Source: Silene conica (lineage: Eukaryota > Streptophyta > Magnoliopsida > Caryophyllales > Caryophyllaceae). Taken from it: a stretch of 64,000 bases of DNA. The DNA is taken from assembly GCA_029255685.2 (NCBI GenBank), contig CM055314.2, positions 43,420,772 through 43,484,771 of the forward strand, given 5' to 3'. Made by a program: the position numbers and the translations under genes. The notes under the pieces were generated by a model. That model was not told the origin of the DNA and did no database searches. It worked only from the letters and a program-made list of their open reading frames with translations. Positions 58,522 to 64,000 of this stretch are shown piece after piece (within the stretch, counting starts at the first letter, position 1; every line of letters starts with the position of its first letter).

Positions 58522-61500
58522 ATGAGTGAAGAGAGGCTAGCAGGTATGGAGGCTAGAATAGAACAAATAGCCAACCTTGCCAATGTTACTTTGGAAGCCA
58601 TCAATGCTGTCATGGCCAATATACCTACTCCAGAAAGAGGAAGACCTCCTGGGAGAGGCAGAGGTAGAGGTCGTGCAGGCATTGGGGGGAGGCAAGTGGA
58701 CCATGATATGGAGGAGGAGCTCACTGACTCAGATGTTAGCACCAGGAGTAGGGCATCACCTACTGACAAGCACCTAAAGGTAGATATTCCTAAGTTTTCT
58801 GGCAGCCTGAACCCAGATGATTTGTTAGAATGGTTAAGGGATGTAGAAAGAGTCTTTGAGTACAAAGGGTACAATGACACTAAAGCTTTTAAAGTTGCTA
58901 TCCTCAAACTTAAGGGTTATGCATCCTTGTGGTATGAAACCATGAAAAGTCAGAGGGCCCGAGAAGGGAAGGAACCTATTAAGTCATGGAGAAAGTTAAA
59001 AAAGAAACTCCTTGCTAAATTTGTTGCTAAAGACTACACACAAGATCTGTTCATTAAACTTTCTAAGCTAAAACAAAATGACCAGACTGTTGAGACCTAT
59101 TTAAGAGATTTTGAACAGTTAACCTTACAGTGTGAAATCAATGAGAAACCAGAACAAAGGATTGCTAGGTTCTTAGAGGGGTTAAATTACAATATTGCTA
59201 AACAAGTTAGGTTGCAGCCCTTGTGGTCATTTGAGGATGTGGTTAACCTGTCTTTTAGAGTTGAGAAGTTGGGAAAGGATACACCAAAGACCTATACCAA
59301 GGCAGCCATTCCTAAGATATACACTGGAACAAAGGGTGGGGAGGGTTCAAGAGCACCATTCACCACAGGCAAACCCCCTCTAGATAAAGGCAAGTCACCC
59401 ATGAACCCTAAAACTAACATCCCTGCTGATGAAAGAAGAAAATGCTACCAATGCCAAGGGTATGGGCATTTCAAGAAGGACTGTCCTTCTAAGAGAACCC
59501 TTACTGTTAGGGAAATTCATGAATGGGAGACTGAGGGAACTGTGGAGTATGAACCAGAAGAGGAGGTTGAGAATGTGGAGGAAGAGGATGAGGTGCTGGC
59601 ACCACCTGATACTGGCCATAGCCTTGTTCTTTGGAGAGTAATGCATTCACAACAGCAACCCTTGGAGAATGATCAGAGGTCCCTGATTTTCAGAAGCAGG
59701 TGTACAATCCAAGGGAGGGTCTGTAACCTGATCATTGATGGGGGCAGCTGCACCAATGTGGCATCAGTAGCCATGGTTGGCAAGCTTAGTCTGGAAACCA
59801 TACCACACCCAAACCCCTACAAACTCAGATGGCTCAATAAGGGGGCAGAAGTAAAAGTGGATCAGCAGTGTATGGTTCCCTTCTCCATTGGAGGAACCTA
59901 TAAGGATGAAGTGTTGTGTGATGTAGTACCAATGGATGCTTGCCATCTATTGTTGGGCAGACCTTGGGAGTTTGATAAGGATGCCTTACACAAAGGAAAG
60001 AGCAATGTATACACCTTCAAACATGGAAACCAGAAGATAATCTTAACACCACTACCACCCAACACCAAGGATTATGGCAGCCCCAACATGAGCAGTTTAA
60101 AGGGAGTCCTATTCCTGTCTGAATCTGCCATGATAAGGGAGATAAAGGAGGAGCAGCCTGTCTTTATCTTGGTAGCAAAAAGGTTGGAATCACCCCCTTG
60201 CATCCCAGATGAAGTGAAGAAACTAATCCATGACTTTCAGGAAGTCTTTCCAGAAGAGTTGCCAGCAGGGTTACCTCCTTTGAGAGGAATTGAGCACCAA
60301 ATAGACCTAATTCCAGGTGCCATGCTTCCAAACAGGCCAGCTTATAGAAGTGATCCAGGGGCAACCAAGGAGTTACAAAGGCAAATAGAAGAGCTGATGA
60401 GCAAGGGCTTTGTGAGGGAATCATTGAGTCCATGTGCTGTCCCAGCACTTTTGGTCCCTAAAAAGGATGGAACATGGAGGATGTGTATTGACAGCAGGGC
60501 TATTAACAACATTACAGTGAAGTATAGGTTCCCTATACCAAGGCTGGATGATATGTTGGATGAACTTTGTGGTGCCAAGTTGTTTTCTAAGATAGATCTT
60601 AGGCAGGGGTACCACCAAGTAAGGATAAGGGAGGGGGATGAGTGGAAAACTGCTTTCAAAACCAAGCATGGTCTCTATGAATGGTTAGTCATGCCATTTG
60701 GGCTGTCAAATGCCCCAAGCACTTTCATGAGGCTAATGACAGAAGTCTTAAGGCCATACTTGGGCAAATTCATTGTTGTCTACTTTGATGACATTCTGGT
60801 GTATAGCAAGAGTAATCATGATCATCTAACTCACTTGGAGTTACTGTTTACCAAGCTAAAGGAGAATGAGTTGTTTGGGAAGCTTGAAAAGTGTACTTAT
60901 CTAGCTAGGGAAGTTAAGTTCCTTGGCTATGTTATTTCTGAAAAGGGCATTTCAGTGGACCAAGAGAAGATTGAAGCTATCAAATCTTGGCCAGTACCAA
61001 GGTCCATTACTGAAGTAAGAGGGTTCCATGGCTTGGCTTCTTTTTACAGAAGATTTATTAAGGGGTTTAGCACCATCATGGCTCCCATAACTGAAGGAAT
61101 GAAGAAAGGGATGTTCATGTGGACCTCACAAGCTCAATCTGCCTTTGAGCACATCAAGCAGAAACTTTGTGAGGCTCCTGTCTTGGCCTTACCAGATTTT
61201 GAGCAGTTGTTTGAGGTAGAGTGTGATGCCAGTGGGGTAGGCATTGGAGCAGTGCTCATACAAGGGAGGAATCCAGTAGCATTTTTCAGTGAGAAACTTG
61301 GGGGAGCTAAGTTGAATTACTCTACTTATGACAAAGAGTTCTATGCTTTGGTCAGGGCACTCATGTATTGGAGCCATTATCTCAAACCAAAACCTTTTGT
61401 CCTACATTCTGATCATGAAGCATTAAAATACATCAATGGTCAACATAAGTTGAGTGCAAGACATGCTAAGTGGGTTGAGTTCCTTCAATCATTCAACTTC

Positions 61501-62964
61501 TCCAGCAAACACAAGGAAGGAAAACTAAATGTGGTGGCAGATGCACTGTCTAGGAGACACTCCATGCTCATTACTATTCAGCAAAGGGTGTTGGGGTTTG
61601 AATTCATGAAGGAGTTGTACAGGGATGATCAGGACTTCATGGAGGATTGGTTGACCTTGCAAGGTGATCCAAACAAACAAGGGTCCAAATTCACCTTGCA
61701 AGAGGGGTTTCTGTTCAAAGGAAACAAGTTGTGTGTACCAAAAGGATCCTACAGAGAGTTGTTAATCAGAGAAGTTCATTCTAATGGGTTGGCAGGCCAT
61801 TTTGGAGTACAGAAGACAATGGACATCCTGCAAGATCAATTCTACTGGCCAAGAATGGAGGGAGATGTCCAGGCAATCATCAGAAGGTGTGCAGCCTGTC
61901 AAAGGGCAAAGAGTTCCTTTCAAGCAGGAGCCTACACTCCCTTGCCTGTTCCAGACAAGCCATGGGAGGATGTTAGCATGGATTTCATAGTGGCCCTCCC
62001 TCACACTCAAAGGGGAAAGGATTCAATTATGGTGGTAGTTGATCGTTTCAGCAAAATGGCTCACTTTGTGCCTTGTAAGAAAACTGAAGATGCTTCAGGG
62101 GTGGCAGAATTATACTTTAGGGTGATTGTCAAACTTCATGGTGTCCCCAGAACCATTGTATCAGACAGGGATACTAAGTTCATGAGTTATTTTTGGAAGA
62201 CACTCTGGAAGCTACTCAACACCAAGCTACTTTTTAGCACTTCCCACCACCCCCAGACAGATGGGCAAACTGAAGTCACAAATAGGACACTGGGAAGAAT
62301 ACTCAGATGCATTGTTAAGAAATCATTGAAGGATTGGGATCTTAAGCTTGCTCAGGCAGAATTTGCTTTTAATAGGGCTCCTTCTTCAACCACTGGTCAG
62401 AGTCCTTTTGAAGTGGTCTATGGGAGCAATCCACTAATGCCCATTGATATGTCTAGTATCCCAAAGGAGGCTATCAACTATGATGCAAAGAAAAGGGTGG
62501 AGCAAATGTTGAAGATCCATACACAAGTCCAGAAACAAATTGAGAAAGCCAATGAGCAAGCAAAGAAAAACAGTCCCATGCCCAAAGGAAAGAAAGAGTT
62601 CCATCCAGGAGACTTAGTGTGGGTGCATTTCAGGAAAGAGAGGTTCCCAAGCAAGAGAAAGAATAAGCTAATGCCAAGAGCAGATGGACCCTTTGAAATC
62701 ACAGAAAGAATTAAAGCCAATGCTTATAAGGTTGACTTGCAGGGAGAATATGAGGTCCATGGTACTTTCAATATAGGAGATCTCAGTCCCTACTATGGCA
62801 GTGATGAAGAGTACAATGAGGATTTGAGGACAAAGCCTCTCCAACCAGGGGAGGATGATGCAGGAGCAAAGGGGGGTGCTTTATTCATCAACAGCCAAGA
62901 GAAATGGCCTGAATCCTTAAGGGAGTTGTCTAACCAGGGACTCCAGCTACTTTTCCAACATTAA
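58522..62964 (+). CDS. CRM-c Gag-Pol polyprotein, intact
   Basis: 1480 codons with no stop. Starts MSEERLAGMEARIEQ about 90 bp after the PBS. A Gly/Arg-rich patch lies near residues 38-55; gag domain about 90-245 (IPKFSGSLNPDDLLEWLRDV, YLRDFEQLTLQC); CCHC knuckle CYQCQGYGHFKKDC near 307; acidic linker; protease NLIIDGGSCTNVAS near 401; RT from CIDSRAINN to VVYFDDILVYS (YFDD near 753); RNase [10 protein letters not shown] near 895 and VVADALSRR near 1005; integrase HHCC with HFGVQKT and CAACQRAKS near 1090-1125; DDE core MDFIVALP, IVSDRD and [12 protein letters not shown] near 1152-1250; then AYKVDLQGEYE and FNIGDLSPYY. The final 36 residues are encoded in the 3' LTR. It is a model for what CRM-a and CRM-b lack. 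Confidence 0.95.
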   Translation: MSEERLAGMEARIEQIANLANVTLEAINAVMANIPTPERGRPPGRGRGRGRAGIGGRQVDHDMEEELTDSDVSTRSRASPTDKHLKVDIPKFSGSLNPDDLLEWLRDVERVFEYKGYNDTKAFKVAILKLKGYASLWYETMKSQRAREGKEPIKSWRKLKKKLLAKFVAKDYTQDLFIKLSKLKQNDQTVETYLRDFEQLTLQCEINEKPEQRIARFLEGLNYNIAKQVRLQPLWSFEDVVNLSFRVEKLGKDTPKTYTKAAIPKIYTGTKGGEGSRAPFTTGKPPLDKGKSPMNPKTNIPADERRKCYQCQGYGHFKKDCPSKRTLTVREIHEWETEGTVEYEPEEEVENVEEEDEVLAPPDTGHSLVLWRVMHSQQQPLENDQRSLIFRSRCTIQGRVCNLIIDGGSCTNVASVAMVGKLSLETIPHPNPYKLRWLNKGAEVKVDQQCMVPFSIGGTYKDEVLCDVVPMDACHLLLGRPWEFDKDALHKGKSNVYTFKHGNQKIILTPLPPNTKDYGSPNMSSLKGVLFLSESAMIREIKEEQPVFILVAKRLESPPCIPDEVKKLIHDFQEVFPEELPAGLPPLRGIEHQIDLIPGAMLPNRPAYRSDPGATKELQRQIEELMSKGFVRESLSPCAVPALLVPKKDGTWRMCIDSRAINNITVKYRFPIPRLDDMLDELCGAKLFSKIDLRQGYHQVRIREGDEWKTAFKTKHGLYEWLVMPFGLSNAPSTFMRLMTEVLRPYLGKFIVVYFDDILVYSKSNHDHLTHLELLFTKLKENELFGKLEKCTYLAREVKFLGYVISEKGISVDQEKIEAIKSWPVPRSITEVRGFHGLASFYRRFIKGFSTIMAPITEGMKKGMFMWTSQAQSAFEHIKQKLCEAPVLALPDFEQLFEVECDASGVGIGAVLIQGRNPVAFFSEKLGGAKLNYSTYDKEFYALVRALMYWSHYLKPKPFVLHSDHEALKYINGQHKLSARHAKWVEFLQSFNFSSKHKEGKLNVVADALSRRHSMLITIQQRVLGFEFMKELYRDDQDFMEDWLTLQGDPNKQGSKFTLQEGFLFKGNKLCVPKGSYRELLIREVHSNGLAGHFGVQKTMDILQDQFYWPRMEGDVQAIIRRCAACQRAKSSFQAGAYTPLPVPDKPWEDVSMDFIVALPHTQRGKDSIMVVVDRFSKMAHFVPCKKTEDASGVAELYFRVIVKLHGVPRTIVSDRDTKFMSYFWKTLWKLLNTKLLFSTSHHPQTDGQTEVTNRTLGRILRCIVKKSLKDWDLKLAQAEFAFNRAPSSTTGQSPFEVVYGSNPLMPIDMSSIPKEAINYDAKKRVEQMLKIHTQVQKQIEKANEQAKKNSPMPKGKKEFHPGDLVWVHFRKERFPSKRKNKLMPRADGPFEITERIKANAYKVDLQGEYEVHGTFNIGDLSPYYGSDEEYNEDLRTKPLQPGEDDAGAKGGALFINSQEKWPESLRELSNQGLQLLFQH

Positions 62965-63684
62965 TTCAATAGTAAGCCTAAGGAGAGGTTAATCAAAGAG
63001 TAGGCCAGCATAAGGGACTTTCCTTACTTTTGCACAGCTGGTGTAAGCATCTAAAGTGTCGTTGGGAGTAGTGTTTTGTCATGGTCCAGAAAAGCATACA
63101 ATGAGCAAAGAGCCTAGAGCAAAGTAGAAGTTATAAAAAAGTTGTCATTCCATTTATGGAAACAGACAAGCAGCCTGTGTGTTGACAGGAAAAGGAGCAT
63201 GCTTTTGACAGTCTGTTTGTGCAGGATTTTGGAAGCTTGGGCAGGGATTCTTTTCAGTATAAGGACCACAACTCCAACGTTCCTTTTGGTCTCCTTAGTC
63301 TATTATCTTTTGTGTAGATTACTTAGGCCATTATGAGCCCTTAGATCAGAGAACTTGTAAGGTTCTGATCTCTTTTGTAAGCCTATATAAAGGCAGCCTC
63401 TATGCACTTGTAAGAGCAGAATGAATACAGAAAAAGCCTAAGAGTTTCTCTCTTATTTTAGTTAACTTGTGCCTTGCTTAGTTAACACAAATAACTTGTG
63501 CCTTGCTTAGTTATTTGGCTTAAGATTGCTTTAGTCCCTTGTGCATTGCTTGGGTGATTAAGGTACTCTTAAGATCACTGTCCTAAGATTTTTGTGCTTG
63601 GCTTGAGTCTCGAAGTTCAGGGTTTATTATCCTTGTTTTCAGTTTTACAGATAAACCATAAACAACCCCTAGTCAGTCATATCA
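62856..63684 (+). repeat. CRM-c 3' LTR
   Basis: 829 bp, tgatgcaggagc to agtcatatca. It overlaps the last 109 bp of the polyprotein frame. Preceded by PPT aggggagga and followed by target copy gtgga. Confidence 0.95.
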
Positions 63685-63689
63685 GTGGA

Positions 63690-64000
63690 GCGGGATCCGT
63701 GAACCAGAGTGGGGCTAAGAAAAGTGAGACCTTGTTCATGATGGGCAAGGAGGCTGCGGAGGAGGATGCACATGTTGTTACAGGTACATTTCTAGTACAT
63801 TCCTTTCCTACTTTCGTTTTGTTTGATTCTGGTGCATCGCACTCTTTCATATCTGCGGAGCATGCTAGGGCTATAAGACCTGATGTATATGATATTATTG
63901 CTGATTCTGTAACTATACCATCTGGAGAGTCCATAGCTTGTAGTAGAGTCTATTGCAGTGTAATGCTCCGAGTAGGGGTTGTGAGTTTTGAGTCGAACTT
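63690..64000 (+). pseudogene. Element X gag-protease, continuation to the window end
   Basis: Resumes in phase after CRM-c: [10 protein letters not shown], then [15 protein letters not shown], and protease [12 protein letters not shown] near 63819. The frame stays open to the window edge. It matches V at about 33810-34110. The rest of X lies outside the window. Confidence 0.88.

Larger units (their letters stand above)
49171..63684 (+). mobile_element. CRM-c, complete Ty3/gypsy element carrying COP2
   Basis: TSD gtgga at 49166-49170 and 63685-63689. The 5' LTR is 49171-49337 plus 57752-58415 (about 831 bp), split by COP2; the 3' LTR is 62856-63684 (829 bp). PBS-like tggttatcagagct at 58419-58432 (one extra t compared with other elements), PPT aggggagga at 62847-62855. 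It encodes an intact gag-pol. CRM clade is likely because LTRs start TGATG and the pol frame ends inside the 3' LTR. Confidence 0.93.

Overview
This window is plant nuclear DNA made almost entirely of nested LTR retrotransposons. I recognise no host gene, rRNA gene or true tRNA gene. The plant origin is inferred from tRNA-iMet-type primer sites (TGGTATCAGAGC), Ty1/copia and Ty3/gypsy chromovirus polyproteins, an Athila/Tat-type primer site (TGGCGCCGTTGCCGGGGA on the minus strand), a TRIM, and TATA-box LTR promoters. A eudicot is likely; I cannot name the species. The labels below are mine.

Stratigraphy, outermost first. Element X (chromovirus, Tekay/Del-like, plus strand) has its gag at 48085-49170 and resumes at 63685-64000. 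Y (an LTR with paired palindromes) cuts X at 48084/48085; only its pieces 1-525 and 47950-48084 are visible. Z (Tekay/Del-like, minus, 526-47944, TSD actat) sits in Y. Z itself is broken by six insertions: COP1 (copia, minus, 1865-9976, TSD gaacc); a solo LTR (12423-13452, TSD ccggg); W (Athila/Tat-like, gag only, minus, 13938-25972), which carries CRM-a (minus, 18744-24025, TSD ggtac); V (Tekay/Del-like, 26369-37715, TSD taacc), which carries a TRIM; and CRM-b (plus, 41336-46217, TSD caaaa). X is also broken by CRM-c (plus, 49171-63684, TSD gtgga), whose 5' LTR carries COP2 (copia, plus, 49338-57746, TSD ctttc). The deepest chain is X>Y>Z>W>CRM-a, five levels. Almost every LTR pair and TSD can be read directly from the sequence.

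Functional state. CRM-c has an intact 1480-codon gag-pol. CRM-a has an intact protease-RT-RNase H-integrase frame but no gag, with equal-length LTRs showing no differences in the stretches compared. CRM-b has the same gag-less plan with one stop. COP1 keeps gag but no pol, while its relative COP2 keeps pol but has lost most of gag. Z and V are decayed by stops and frameshifts. Part of V (29196-37715) is inverted with breakpoints exactly at retroelement termini, which leaves two 2.5-kb LTRs as a near head-to-head inverted repeat.

Most unusual are short dyad-symmetric sequence systems in the LTRs: eight GGTCGRTCGACC-type pairs in W, all with exactly 21-bp spacing; ten tandem hairpin units with covarying stems in the Z LTR; and an AGCCGGT...ACCGGCT array in Z that differs in copy number between sister LTRs.
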